A program made the translations under genes and the position numbers. A stretch of 64,000 nucleotides of DNA from Verticillium longisporum. Taxonomy: Eukaryota > Ascomycota > Sordariomycetes > Glomerellales > Plectosphaerellaceae. Where the stretch lies: assembly GCA_019188255.1 (NCBI GenBank), contig JAETXT010000013.1:1240001-1304000 (forward strand). The letters run 5' to 3'. A model generated the notes under the pieces. It saw only the letters and a list, made by a program, of their open reading frames with translations, was not told where the DNA came from and did no database searches. Numbering within the stretch: position 1 is the first letter of the stretch; each line of letters opens with the position of its first letter. Below, in pieces: positions 34,548-45,452 of the stretch.

Positions 34548-35534
34548 ATGCCTTCCAGCAATATTGCTTCTAAATTCAACCCACTTCCACCGGGAGTTTA
34601 CACGCCTGTCGTCACTATCTACGAGGCAAACGATCCATCGCAACAAGTAGACTATGGTGCCATGTATGTGCAGTGCCAGGGCCTCATCAGTGCTGGCATT
34701 CACGGCCTAGTCTATCTCGGCACCAACGGCGAGCTCGCCCTCCTGACACCTGAGGAACGCAAAACCATTATTCAGACGGCGGCGCGAGCGATTGCCGACC
34801 TCAAGAGACCCGATTATCCTCTTGTCGCAGGCATCTCCGCCCAGTCAACGTTCGAAACGATCCTCAACGCAGAAGACGCAGCGAGTGCTGGCGCCAACTT
34901 CGCGCTGCTGTTACCTCCGAGCTACTGGGTAAAGGCCCTATCAAGCAACGCGTTGCTGGCCTACTATCGCGCCGTAGCGGATGCGTCGCCGATTCCGATC
35001 ATTGTCTACAATTTTCCCGGGGTCACTGCCGGTATTGATCTCGATTCGGATCAGATCGCGGCCCTGGCGTCCCATCCCAACATTTCGGCAGTCAAGCTTA
35101 CGTGCGGAAACGTGGGGAAGCTTACACGTCTCACGAGTAAGTTCAACCACGACCAGTTTGGTGTCTTTGGTGGCAGCAGCGACTATCTACTGCCAACGCT
35201 CCATGCGGGCGGCAGTGGATGTGTCACGGGCCTGGGCAATATTTTTCCGGGCTGCACGTCAGCGGTATATGACTTGTTCCAGGCAGGCAGGGTGGATGAG
35301 GCAAAAAAGCTCCAGGATGACGTGGCCAATGCAGAATGGGCATGCAAGAAGGGCATTGCTTGTACCAAGTATGGAGCGTGGTACTATTTTGGTAGAGGCC
35401 GAGGTTTGGACAACGAGGCCTCCTGGAACATGAGAAAGCCATATGAGCCTCTGGGGGACGCCATGAAACAGTGGACTTTGGAGACCTTAGCAGTGCTAGA
35501 GAGGGCTGAGAGGGAGAGGCCTTGGGATAGGTAG
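34548..35534 (+). CDS. DHDPS/N-acetylneuraminate-lyase family aldolase (2-keto-3-deoxy-acid aldolase type)
   Basis: A class I Schiff-base aldolase of 328 residues. ATG 34548 is the only Met before the conserved region (PGVYTPVVTIYE). Family motifs are GTNGELALLTPEERKTII, the Tyr in PIIVYNFPGVTAGIDLD, and the Schiff-base Lys in SAVKLTCGNVGKL. The last two closely resemble fungal L-threo-3-deoxy-hexulosonate aldolase (D-galacturonate pathway) and 4-hydroxy-2-oxoglutarate aldolases. It should therefore cleave a 2-keto-3-deoxy acid to pyruvate and an aldehyde. With a sialidase-like gene alongside, a nonulosonic acid is another candidate substrate. Confidence 0.88.
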   Translation: MPSSNIASKFNPLPPGVYTPVVTIYEANDPSQQVDYGAMYVQCQGLISAGIHGLVYLGTNGELALLTPEERKTIIQTAARAIADLKRPDYPLVAGISAQSTFETILNAEDAASAGANFALLLPPSYWVKALSSNALLAYYRAVADASPIPIIVYNFPGVTAGIDLDSDQIAALASHPNISAVKLTCGNVGKLTRLTSKFNHDQFGVFGGSSDYLLPTLHAGGSGCVTGLGNIFPGCTSAVYDLFQAGRVDEAKKLQDDVANAEWACKKGIACTKYGAWYYFGRGRGLDNEASWNMRKPYEPLGDAMKQWTLETLAVLERAERERPWDR

Positions 35535-35922
35535 GTTGCAGAGTTTTCATCAGCAGTGTCATATTGCATTATGAGCTGAGGCTTTTTCCAGCCATGGAAG
35601 CTTCAGCAATGAGCGATTCAGCCAAAGAGCTCGTCATTTTTTCCGTACAAACTCACCATGTGGATGGTTGCAACCCATTCAGGAACCTCAATAGCTGTCA
35701 GAGCGTTGTTGAGAATAGAGTGAAGAGGTCTTCCGCACGCAGTCCGCAGATGATAGAAAATAGGTAGGGAGTTGGAACACGTCTGAAATCTGGCCCTCCG
35801 CAGCCTGTATATACGTTTTCTCGTAGCCCTTGGCCCCTGACCGACCCCCTGCTTTGCCCCCCTATTCGGTGGCTCCGCAGGGCCACCTAACATATAACGA
35901 CCAGCTGTGCGCTTCCTCAGCC
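35535..35922. other. Intergenic (convergent)
   Basis: 3' flanks of the aldolase and the sialidase-like gene. Nothing else was seen. Confidence 0.5.
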
Positions 35923-37068
35923 TCAAGCATTGTCCACCCAACGTTCAACGTTTTCAATCCGAACATACTTGATGTGCTGGCGATGGAACGTGAAAGCAAT
36001 ATGAACAGGCGCATGTGAGACATCTTGCTCGGCCCAGATACTGGGATAGCTCAGCTCCCTGTTCATTTTCTTCTCCGAGTTGTTTGTCATGCAGAATCCA
36101 TCGCCATCCTCCAGAACCCGTGTTGTCCATGTGATGCCCTGGTCTGAGGAGATGCCAACTGTCAAGGCCTTGCGAGGGGTACCCCAGATGGCGGATTTAC
36201 CATTCACGGATACCTGGTTGGGTCGTTTGTCGTCTTCGGGGGTAATATCATCGTACAAACCCTCCCGTCTAGCCATATTGGTCACAGCAGCGGAATCGTT
36301 GAAGACGATTGCAATGCTTCCTGATGCAAGACGGGCAGCGCATATTCCGCTGTTGGGATTTGGCAGACTGATAGGCTCCGGAGACGTCCAGTCAATTCCA
36401 TCTGTGGACGTGGACCGGTACACCTTATCCGCCCATCGACTCCGGAAGAAGGCAACATATTGATCTTGTCCCCTGACAGGCGGCACAATATTCATGTGAA
36501 CCGCGCCAATCCCCCCAGGGACTCTCTTTTCCTCCCAGGTCACACCATCGTCGCGTGAGAAAAGCACAGCAGAGATGTCATCATTTCCTATCCATCTCTG
36601 TCCTGCGGCGGATCGGCAGAGGAAGACGGGTAAAACCCATGTTCCATCTTTGAGAACAACGAGTGGCTGGCGTACGAAAACCCCCTTCAAGTCTTTAAAG
36701 GGGTATCTAGGGTCCGACCAGGTGACGCCATGGTCACTGGATGTCCGAACCATAACCAATGCACCGTCCTGGTTTCCGGCATCTTGTGACGTGTGGAAGA
36801 GCCATATGTGACCAGTCCTGGGTGCTCTAAAAAGCACAGGGTTTTGACAACTGCGGCCCGTGTCCGATGAGATCTTCTGCGGCGGAGACCATTCATTTGA
36901 CCCTGGGGTTTGACGCGATAGCCAGATACCGATGTCAGGTAACCCTTCCTGGGAGCCGCCGAACCAAGCACAGAGCAGAGTTTTGTCGTGCAATTGAAGA
37001 AGGTTGGAGGCATGGGATTGGACAGTAGTCGCCGGTAGTGAGTCGGAGTGAACGAGAGAGGACGCCAT
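35923..37068 (-). CDS. Sialidase-like BNR-repeat beta-propeller protein
   Basis: A single-exon protein of 381 residues. It has three clear Asp-box (SxDxGxxW) repeats, SSDHGVTW, SRDDGVTW and SSDQGITW, and one degenerate copy (STDGIDW). The N-terminal motif LLCAWFGGSQEGLPDIGIWLSR is typical of the BNR_2 group annotated as exo-sialidases. Related propellers also hydrolyse KDN or other acidic sugars. No signal peptide is visible, so it probably acts on an imported substrate inside the cell. It is divergent from the sugar transporter at 37729. Activity and sugar are inferred only from fold and neighbours. Confidence 0.85.
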   Translation of the reverse strand: MASSLVHSDSLPATTVQSHASNLLQLHDKTLLCAWFGGSQEGLPDIGIWLSRQTPGSNEWSPPQKISSDTGRSCQNPVLFRAPRTGHIWLFHTSQDAGNQDGALVMVRTSSDHGVTWSDPRYPFKDLKGVFVRQPLVVLKDGTWVLPVFLCRSAAGQRWIGNDDISAVLFSRDDGVTWEEKRVPGGIGAVHMNIVPPVRGQDQYVAFFRSRWADKVYRSTSTDGIDWTSPEPISLPNPNSGICAARLASGSIAIVFNDSAAVTNMARREGLYDDITPEDDKRPNQVSVNGKSAIWGTPRKALTVGISSDQGITWTTRVLEDGDGFCMTNNSEKKMNRELSYPSIWAEQDVSHAPVHIAFTFHRQHIKYVRIENVERWVDNA

Positions 37069-37728
37069 CTAGTTGATAGCCGTCGTGATTTGATACACAG
37101 CTGATTTTCTTTAATCAGAGGCGTGCTCAATGGAACGGTCAGTGATGATCAGTTGTCTTTTATTATTAATGTGCTGTAGCCCGAGGATATGCGTACTTCG
37201 CATCAGGTCTGAGGATGACGACTAATACGACTAGCATCTGGCACATGCTAGTCGCTGAAAAGCTACGATTCATGACTGAAGCTAAGGTTCTGTTCCAGTG
37301 ACATTGCCAGATGGAACTCCACCCTCAGAGTGATCTGGCTGCACGTTCCAGTCGATTTCGTCATACCTGCTGCTCATTGGACGACTGGGCAATCTCGGAC
37401 GCAAAGCCGTGTCTTCGAGGACGGTCGGCATTGTGACCGATGCGGCAGACGGCACCCAGAGTTCGAGCGGTTTGCTTTGAGGCGCCTCCGGCGCCTTGGC
37501 CTACTACCTGGAATATGCGGGGAAGCTTCCCACGGGGTGATCAACTTACCTAGTCATTGACTTGGATTGGCGGACATCGGGATATATGACTGTTCTGCTT
37601 CAGCATTGCTAACAAGAGCGTCGTTAGATACAATCTCGTTTCTATTCACTGAAATCATGTCTACATAGTCTCATGCCTTTTTATCAACACACAACTTCTC
37701 TCGGATACCAACTGTAACTTTCGCAGTC
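37069..37728. promoter_or_regulatory. Shared divergent promoter region
   Basis: A 660-base gap between the sialidase-like gene (minus) and the transporter gene (plus). No specific site was recognised. Confidence 0.4.
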
Positions 37729-39694
37729 ATGGGCGGTGGCACTTCACTGTGGGCATCTCCAGAATGGAAGAATGACCCTAAAGAGATCTTTAACCGAAAA
37801 CTTCTTCTTCTTGGCGTTACCATTGCCATGGCGGGTTGCTCTTACGGTTTCGATCAAGGAAACATCGGTGGTGTCATGACATTTGTCTCTTTTCGAAAGG
37901 CCATGGGATTTGACGACCTGCAACCATCAGAGGTGGACCAACGAGGTAAGCCTGTAACAAGAACGAATAATTAGCAATACTAACCATAGCACACAGAGGG
38001 AAATATTGCTGCTATGTGTAAGTGCTCCTGGAAACTATATTCGCACCTTCTGACACGGAGTCGAAAGTGGCCGCAGGTGGCTCAGCCGGTGCATTGCTCG
38101 CAGCACCATGTGCCGATTTCCTGGGAAGGAAGAGGTCCGTGACAATCATGTCCGGCTTGTTTTTGATCGGATGTGCCATGCAAGAAGTGCTTCATTTGAA
38201 CGTGCTGTACGCTGGAAGACTCCTGGCTGGCATCGCGATCGGTGCGACCTCAATGGTGAGTGTTCTCAGACCACGCCAGATTTACTGTTTAGCTTACCAT
38301 GCAAATTTGCAGTTAGCGCCTCAGTATCTCGCAGAAAACTCGCCAAAGACTATTCGAGGTTCTCTCACAACATCTTACAACCTCATGATTGTACTGGCGC
38401 TCTGCCTGGCCTTTTGGGTCAACTACGGGGTGAGCTTGTGGCCTGAGCAGAACCCAAACGATAACACTTCTTGGCAATTGGCTCTGGGTATTCAATTGGT
38501 ACCAGGATTCTTTCTCTTCTGTCTTATCTGGTGTAAGATTTCATCAGGTTGTCTTGTCGACGGGTCCAGCTGACGACATACTAGTTGTGGTCGAAACTCC
38601 CCGTGCTCTCATCTCGAAAGGAAAGAAAGATCGCGGTCTACAAAACCTTTGCAAGCTACGAGGCCTGCCAGCGGATCACCCCTATGTTCACCAAGAATAC
38701 ATGGAGATCAATGCCCAGGCCGAATATGAACAAAGCCAATACAAAGGTAAGCCGCATCAGCAGATGGAAATTAAAGATACAAGCAGACAAGAGGTGCTGA
38801 CATAACCAGGCTACAACTACATTGCCGTTTTCAAGGATATTGGCACGAATGCCAGCAATCGGCGTCGCTTCTTCCTCGCCGTCATGTTGTTTATCTTCCA
38901 CAAAGGCACAGGAACAGATTCGCTGAATTACTTCGCACCTGAGATTTTCGCCATGATCGGCGTGCCTCGTGGCTCCAGCTCTCTGTTGACTGTTGGCATC
39001 TACGGTCTTGTCAAGTTGGTTGCGACAGTGATTTACGTCACTCTCATTGTTGACCGCGTTGGACGGCGCCTTCCACTTATGATCGGGGCAACAATTCAAG
39101 CCTGCGCCATGCTTTACATTGGGCTTTTCATCCGCTTTGCCAGTCCCGAGGCTGGTGGTGGTACCTCAGCTGGCGGCTACGTTGGAATCATCTGGTCAGT
39201 GACGACTACGTTTCGCACTATTGATAGCGAGATGAATGCTGATCAAGAACAGGATTTATCTTTACGCTGTCGGATGGTCTTTTGGTCACTGTGTGGCTCC
39301 GTACGTTGTTGCTGCTGAAATCTTTCCGGCTCGTATCCGATCGGTCTGCATGTCGTTCTGTCTGTTCACCAACTGGATTGTGAACTATGGTATCACTTCT
39401 GCAACACCCCACATGATGCGCACTATGGGCTACGGAACCTTTCTCTTCTTCTCTGTCATCACATTCATTGGTGTCGGTTTCGTTTACTTCTGTTTGCCCG
39501 AGCTGAAGGGCAGGAGCATGGAGTCTATGGACGACCTCTTCTCGCATTCGCTGTGGTCGATGTTCCGGCGGGCGTATCCTACGAGCGATGAACTGGTACG
39601 TCACGATGTTCAGGAACAGCTTGCTCGAGAGGATAAGAATGATGGCACGCACGTTTCGATGGTTGAAGAACGGGAGGCGGGGAAGCGGGTATAG
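37729..39694 (+). CDS. MFS sugar/quinate-type transporter (seven exons)
   Basis: A plasma-membrane proton symporter of the sugar-porter family. Exons are 37729-37945, 37997-38017 (21 nt), 38077-38255, 38313-38532, 38585-38746, 38810-39194 and 39253-39694. All joins keep frame, for example MCGSAGALLAAP and IWFVVETPRALISKG. Signature motifs are YGFDQGNIGG in helix 1, DFLGRKRS after helix 2, VETPRALI (PESPR-like) after helix 6, DRVGRRLPL, and FCLPELKGRSMESMD at the end. Twelve helices are plausible. The substrate is not predictable, though the neighbouring genes point to an acidic sugar. Confidence 0.9.
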
Positions 39695-40133
39695 ATCCAC
39701 AAGTTTCCGAGACCTGGGGGTACCAGGATAACAGGGTGGTACATTTGATGTTAGCTGTGATACAAATGGCATAAGGAGATTGCAGATACCCCTGGTAGGT
39801 TGAGATGTTGATATCGGTTGCCCTTCAAGATGGAGGTAATCAAGAACATTGCTCAGCTGATGAACAGCCGCAGAAACTGCAAACCCCGACGATTGATTGA
39901 GGGCTTACAGATTTTTTATATGAACAGCTGCATCATGAAGAGGTCTGGCGTGAAACTTGAGGCCGTATCGACTTCCATCAAGGCCGAGCTCGAGTGAACC
40001 TTGAACAATCAGAAATCACAAGGCTAAGGAAACTCTCAGTACTGTTAATCTTGCTATCCTGCCAAAGTCAAGTCATGTCATAAAAGAATGTTGCCCTAAT
40101 GGCAACGCCCTCCTAGCTATTTAAGTCGCAAAC
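39695..40133. other. Intergenic (convergent)
   Basis: 3' flanks of the transporter and SDR genes. Nothing else was seen. Confidence 0.5.
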
Positions 40134-41012
40134 CTAGTCCCACCCAAGCAAGCCCATGACAGGGAGAGTCTTATCAGCAGCCTCAATCTTGCTTCTCATA
40201 GCTTTCAGCTCATCAACATCCCAATTGACACACACAAACTTCCCATTCAGGAATTTCGCTTCATCGCTCGTAGCCCAGACAGCAAAATCAGCAGGCAGGC
40301 TGATATCATCAAACGCCAGCCCTAGGTCAACGGCTTTATGCCCAAACTTGGCAGCCATGGCCGTGCCCCCAATGAGACCAGGATGAATTTGCAGCACGAA
40401 GAGATTCGGGTTTTCGTGATGGAAGTACTCAAACAACTTGGTGCCCCCCATCTTGGAAGCTCGGTACCCCGAAAATGTTTCCATGTATGGCAAGTAGACT
40501 GCTGCCGTCGAGACGTGGATGACAGCCGCACCAGGGGCAGCGACAGGGAGAAAGGCGCGAAGAAGGTTAAAGTTGCCCTTGATTGCTACTTCAAAGGCGC
40601 GCCACCAGTCATCGGGCTTGGCTTCAGCAATGGTCGTCAGGTCAGGCATGTAGGCGGCGTTGGCGATGAGAATATCGATTTTGCCTTCGATAGCCTCGGT
40701 GTAAGCTTCGAGGGCAGCATCAACTGCAGAAGCGTCGGCGACATCGACAACGTAGATGTGGATCTTGGTGCCTGTTTTCAAAGCCTCGATGCTGGCTCTG
40801 GTAGTCTCAAGAGTTTTGAAAGTGCGGCCAAGGAGGGCCAGATTCGCGAGATTGGATTGGGCGAGAGACTTGGCTATTGCGCTGCCGATTCCAGGACTGG
40901 CAGCCCCAGTGATCAGAGCATTTTTCCCGGAGGTAGAGAGCTCTGGACGAAGAGGAGAAATGGCTTTGTACGTCTTGGTGCGGTAGATTTTGGTGGGATT
41001 AGGAGAAGCCAT
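40134..41012 (-). CDS. Short-chain dehydrogenase/reductase
   Basis: A single-exon classical SDR of 292 residues. The cofactor motif is ALITGAASPGIGSAIAKS, the strand-4 motif NAAYM, and the catalytic Ser and YxxxK are in VIHVSTAAVYL and GYRASK. After the catalytic Lys comes QIHPGLIGGTAM. It is NAD(P)-dependent and cytosolic; the substrate is unknown. It is divergent from the bZIP gene at 41560 and converges on the sugar transporter. Confidence 0.9.
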   Translation of the reverse strand: MASPNPTKIYRTKTYKAISPLRPELSTSGKNALITGAASPGIGSAIAKSLAQSNLANLALLGRTFKTLETTRASIEALKTGTKIHIYVVDVADASAVDAALEAYTEAIEGKIDILIANAAYMPDLTTIAEAKPDDWWRAFEVAIKGNFNLLRAFLPVAAPGAAVIHVSTAAVYLPYMETFSGYRASKMGGTKLFEYFHHENPNLFVLQIHPGLIGGTAMAAKFGHKAVDLGLAFDDISLPADFAVWATSDEAKFLNGKFVCVNWDVDELKAMRSKIEAADKTLPVMGLLGWD

Positions 41013-41559
41013 GGTACCGGGTTGCAGGTAATGTAGCGGAGAGGTACTTCGATGACTGCGTCAGAGATCGATGATGGCAGAGTGAGTGCTCAAGCTCTCT
41101 TCTTCATTGCCTTCGAGTGAGAGTTTTCTTTCCTTTATACGCCAGTGCATGGCAGCAATCCTTTGCTCACAACCCTGCGATGGTGGCATGATTGGCATCT
41201 CTGATGATGAATCCTGTGATATGACGAATGCTCGGACGCATCAGAAACAGCCATCACTCCAAGTCTCTGAACTCCATCAAAGCAAGCAATGGATATCCTC
41301 TATACCAAAGTTCCTCCGATTATACGGGTGAGACGGATCAGATCGTAAGGCTCCGGCGTGGTCGCCTGGTTGGCAACGTTATGATAACGCTTCACGGTGT
41401 CATATTTGCTCCGTGTCGATTATTAATGGCAAGTGGATACTCTGGTCTGACGCGCACTGCCACCAACCTGGAATTTAATGGCGGCCAACATGATGCCCGC
41501 CTCAAACCTGAGTAACGTTATGAACATTTGGACTCCAGCCCTACGATCAATCAAACAGG
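41013..41559. promoter_or_regulatory. Shared divergent promoter region
   Basis: A 547-base gap between the SDR (minus) and the bZIP gene (plus). No specific site was recognised. Confidence 0.35.
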
Positions 41560-42829
41560 ATGGCGAGCCGGGACAACAAAGCTGCCGACGTAAGTGCATT
41601 GCCAAGTCAACCCATCTGCTTCGGATGATCATCAGCAACGGTGATAACCAAGGTAACAGGCAGCAAGTCGCCGTGAAAGGGGAGTGATCGCCCAGCGAGA
41701 GTATCGAAAGCGCCACGCGAATAAGGTTCAGATTCTGCAAGACGAGAACACAGCTCTGAGGAAAGCCATCGAAGATATCGACACTGCTCTCAGGAGTCGG
41801 GGGCTACTTGTCGGCGACCTCAGTAAAGTTCTGAATCGTGCTCGTCAAGCGGCTGGATTACCCGAGCTACAGGCGTATTCGGAGCTCGGGATCCTACACG
41901 AAGCAGGGCTCTCAAGCAGCGCCCAAGCTCAGCAGCAGATCCCTGAACCAAACCCCCACGACACGCCCATTCAGGCTGTGTCTTCGGTCCCGCAAGGCCT
42001 GTCTCACGTTGTAGGGCAGCATCAGGGCCACTGGTCAGTCCTATCGCTGGGAAGCGGCCGCATGAGTCCACGTCTCGATTATGGCCTCTGGAATGACACT
42101 GATCGGCTCGTTCGTCTCTTTGACCCGCCAGAAGACATACTGCCTTACATTGGCGACAAAGCTAAAACTATTGCTGGGGCCATCTTCTGGAGCTGCATCA
42201 CGAGAACGGTTGCTCTCTGGAAAGCACACAACCAGGCACGCGCAATCAGTGATGCCTCAGAAAGTGCTTCCACCACCGCGTCGCCCGCCACAGCGTCGCT
42301 ACGGCACATATTCTCACTCCAGTCCGTGATGAAGGATGAGACACTCCTCACGTCTCTCGCCCAGTCTCGCCTGGACTACAAACGGAAAGGTTATACGTTT
42401 GTTCGCCTCCAGGAGCAGTCCCGCGATAACTCTTCTTCTGAACTCGCCGACATGCGCCGTCAGGCCATGGACACTGCCGCGTCTCAAGGAAAGCCGCCTT
42501 CCATGTGGAAATCGCTCGAGGAAGTCGAAGTCATGCTGAAGAGTCACATGACTGAAGACGAAATTGTCCGCATGAGCGCTGTCGCGCAGGGTCACGGCAC
42601 AGATGAGGACGCCTACTTGTTCAGCATCATCGTCATTTCCCTTGCGAACCATTTCATTTGTTTCGGTGACGGCCCGCGCTGGGACGCAGTCTTCGTCTCC
42701 CTCGCCGTCGGTGGTTGGCTCAAGGTTCTCCAAGATCCAGCAGAGCCTAAGTCATGGGACAAGATGCCGTCAAGTCAGTACTTGACGGGGCCTGACATGG
42801 GCGGGGGAATCCGCCAGCACCAGCCCTAA
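41560..42829 (+). CDS. bZIP-type transcription factor (two exons)
   Basis: A short first exon (41560-41589, MASRDNKAAD) is spliced over 41590-41659 (GTAAGT...CAG) to a basic region, RRERGVIAQREYRKRHANKV, followed by a leucine-zipper-like helix (QILQDENTALRKAIEDI). The total is about 399 residues. The Asn of the usual NxxAQxxxR motif is replaced here (GVIAQREYR), so binding specificity may differ. The C-terminal 250 residues are helical (LFDPPEDILPYIGDKAK ... VISLANHFICFG) and resemble the tails of fungal AP-1-like bZIP proteins. Its position next to the putative sugar cluster makes it a candidate local regulator. Confidence 0.8.
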
Positions 42830-43115
42830 CCGACCTGGCCTCAGTCGCCTGTATCGTACATGCGGCTGAGCGATGGGGCAGTGTGACCCCTACGTAAGCT
42901 TGCGCCGAGCGAGGCCTCAGATTGGTTGTGGACTCTGATCTCTGGAGTGCCCGGAAGTGCCTGATGCGGTCGCTACCTTCAGATCAGCAGAACTATCAAA
43001 TCATGAATCGCGCGCCAGAGCAAACGTGCGTCTTATCTCTACACAAACAACGTCATCGCTCCGACGGAGGCACGACAACACCGACATTGAAGCTCCGAGC
43101 GCAAATATACTTATC

Positions 43116-45452
43116 ATGGAGGGGGTACCACCCGGCATTCAACTTTCGTCGCAATGTTCGACCGTCGCCAACCGCAGCGCTCAATTGAGCATCGGGTTCG
43201 ACAAGTTGGCGGCGCAGACGAACGCCGGGAGCCTCATTCACGATGAGCTGAGGGAGCTGGCGTCCATCGTGTCCGCACTCTCGCAAGGCGCGGAGGAGCT
43301 TTCGGCAAACCTGGCCAGTGCGAACAATCTCCGTGAACAAGTTCGACGACAAATCTCGTTGTCCATGTCCTCATGCGAAATACTCGTCGGTGGCGTGACA
43401 ACGGACTTGGAGGCAGCCTTGTCAGCCTCGGCACGAGAACAATCAGAACTACAGCCCTTTACTGACGCTGCGGAGCTGTGGAGGCTTCACATTGAGATGG
43501 TATTTGCCTTTCAAGACATTGTACACCTGGAAGATGTGGACCAGCAGCAGGGAGTCTTCGCGGCGCTTGAGACCAAACTTGAAGACATCGAACGACTCAT
43601 GGCTGAGTTCCACTTGTCACACCCAGGACCAGCCCCTGCAGCACCTGAGCCCTCAATACCGCTGGAGAAGCAAGGCGTGCTTCCCGACTACGATACAGCC
43701 GTTGCTAGCTCATCGACTCATGTTGCCACTACGCCAAGTAGTGACGTCGGATACCAGCACGACAATGCACAGCAGGAGGTTCCCCTTTATCATGACTTGA
43801 GTCAACGGAAGGGTCAGTCGAAGGCCAAGTCAGCCAGAGCGAAAGGCGTCTTTGGGGGGTTCAACAATATTTTCAAGACGCTTTCCTCTAAGATTAATCC
43901 CATTGAACCCCTTGTGACACCACTTTGTCACGCTGCGGCTATTGGTAACATCCCTCAAATCAAGGGTCTCCTCGGCGAGGGCGCCAACATCAACGGCCAC
44001 AATGAGAAGGGCTACACCCCGTTAATCAGCGCTATTCTTGCGAATCGCCTCGAAGCCGTCAATTTTCTCATTGATAATTACGCCAAGATCAGCACGAAGG
44101 ACTCGACCAAGAATATGCCGCCGTTGTTCCACGCCGCTGAGGCTGGATATACCGACATTCTGAAAGTTCTTCTCAGCCATGGCGCGGATCCAAAGGCCAG
44201 CAACACCATCGGAACTCCCCATTTCATTGGGACAGTCGAGAAGGCTCCGCTTGCCTCGGTCGCCCTGCTTCTAGAGCACGGCGCAGACCCCAATGCTGTC
44301 AGCGCCGTTGGTCGACACGTCCTGGTTGCTGCCGTCCAGCGCAAAGACCTTCCTGCTGTCCGCCTTCTCCTCGACCATGGCGCCAAGATTTCAGCTACCA
44401 ACTTCACCGGCCAGCCCCTTCTGGGCGTCGCCGTAGCAAACAAGCAGCTCGACATGGTCAAGCTTCTCATCGACAATGGCGCCGACGTGAACGCCCGCGC
44501 GGGAGCGAACGGGTGTCCCCTCTCCATGGCCGTCAACTCGGGCAACATTGATCTATTGCGCCTGCTTCTCGCTTCCAACGCAAATCCAGACGGCAAGGAC
44601 GTCAAGAGCGCCCCTGTGCTTGTCAACGCTATCTCGAGTGGCTCGCTTGAGATGGTCACGATGCTTCTCGAGGCGGGCGCCGACGCCGACTCCCGGGACA
44701 TTACGGGCCGCGCCGTCTTGCTCCTCGCTGTTCAGCAAGACAAGCTTCACATCGCACGCCTCCTACTCGAGCATGGCGCCGCCGCCACCATTTCGAACCA
44801 CTCAGGCACGCACTTCCTCACTGTAGTTGCGAAACAGCCCGTTTCGAATGAGGGCGAAAAGCTCGAGCTCATGCGGCTGCTTCTCAAGGCTGGCGCCAAC
44901 CCGAACAAACACTCGCTGCCGTGGGGGTATTTGTCCAACATGCCGCTAGGTCACTGCATCAAGCATGATAAGATTGAACTCGTGCGCGTGTTGGTGGAAG
45001 GCGGGGCGGATCCGCACATCACCGTGGCTGCGAGTCCGCATTCGCCAAAGTCGCCGTTCGAGTACGCACTCAACCATGACAAGGTGGATGCGATGCGCAT
45101 CATGCTTGAGTACCAAGATCGAGACAAGAAGGGGTACAAAGAGAGAGATCCTCTCAAGGCAGCTTTCTCCAAGGCGGTCGAGACAGGCAAGAGGGAAATA
45201 GTGGACATGTTTCTAAATCAGGGGTTCGGAACCTGGGACCAGGCCATATTTCTCGCGGGAACTTCGGGGCAGAGGGAGCTGTTGGTGGCGCTCGAGCAAA
45301 GACAGGCTACTGGGTTAAGGCGTGCATCACAGGCAGGATCATCCACGAAGTTGGCTGAGCCGTCCGGTAGTCAGGATGCGGACGAGGCCCCGCCAGCATA
45401 CGGATCAAGGCGCTCAACTGGTCACAGTATCCTGACGCAAACAGATCATTAG
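43116..45452 (+). CDS. Large ankyrin-repeat protein
   Basis: A single-exon protein of about 778 residues. The frame is open earlier, but the first ATG is at 43116 (MEGVPPGIQLSS). The N-terminal 170 residues are helical (GFDKLAAQTNAG ... DIERLMAEF), like the N-terminal domains that precede repeats in fungal NLR-like proteins. A Pro/Ser-rich linker and a basic patch (KGQSKAKSARAKG) follow. From about residue 265 there are roughly twelve ankyrin repeats (LLEHGADPNAVSAVG, LLDHGAKISATNF, LLEAGADADSRD). There is no nucleotide-binding domain. It probably acts as an interaction scaffold; function is unknown. Confidence 0.88.
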   Translation: MEGVPPGIQLSSQCSTVANRSAQLSIGFDKLAAQTNAGSLIHDELRELASIVSALSQGAEELSANLASANNLREQVRRQISLSMSSCEILVGGVTTDLEAALSASAREQSELQPFTDAAELWRLHIEMVFAFQDIVHLEDVDQQQGVFAALETKLEDIERLMAEFHLSHPGPAPAAPEPSIPLEKQGVLPDYDTAVASSSTHVATTPSSDVGYQHDNAQQEVPLYHDLSQRKGQSKAKSARAKGVFGGFNNIFKTLSSKINPIEPLVTPLCHAAAIGNIPQIKGLLGEGANINGHNEKGYTPLISAILANRLEAVNFLIDNYAKISTKDSTKNMPPLFHAAEAGYTDILKVLLSHGADPKASNTIGTPHFIGTVEKAPLASVALLLEHGADPNAVSAVGRHVLVAAVQRKDLPAVRLLLDHGAKISATNFTGQPLLGVAVANKQLDMVKLLIDNGADVNARAGANGCPLSMAVNSGNIDLLRLLLASNANPDGKDVKSAPVLVNAISSGSLEMVTMLLEAGADADSRDITGRAVLLLAVQQDKLHIARLLLEHGAAATISNHSGTHFLTVVAKQPVSNEGEKLELMRLLLKAGANPNKHSLPWGYLSNMPLGHCIKHDKIELVRVLVEGGADPHITVAASPHSPKSPFEYALNHDKVDAMRIMLEYQDRDKKGYKERDPLKAAFSKAVETGKREIVDMFLNQGFGTWDQAIFLAGTSGQRELLVALEQRQATGLRRASQAGSSTKLAEPSGSQDADEAPPAYGSRRSTGHSILTQTDH

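Noticed and set aside
42957..43115. Upstream extension of the ankyrin frame
   Set aside because: It begins at GTG with no ATG; the first ATG (43116) is the sensible start.
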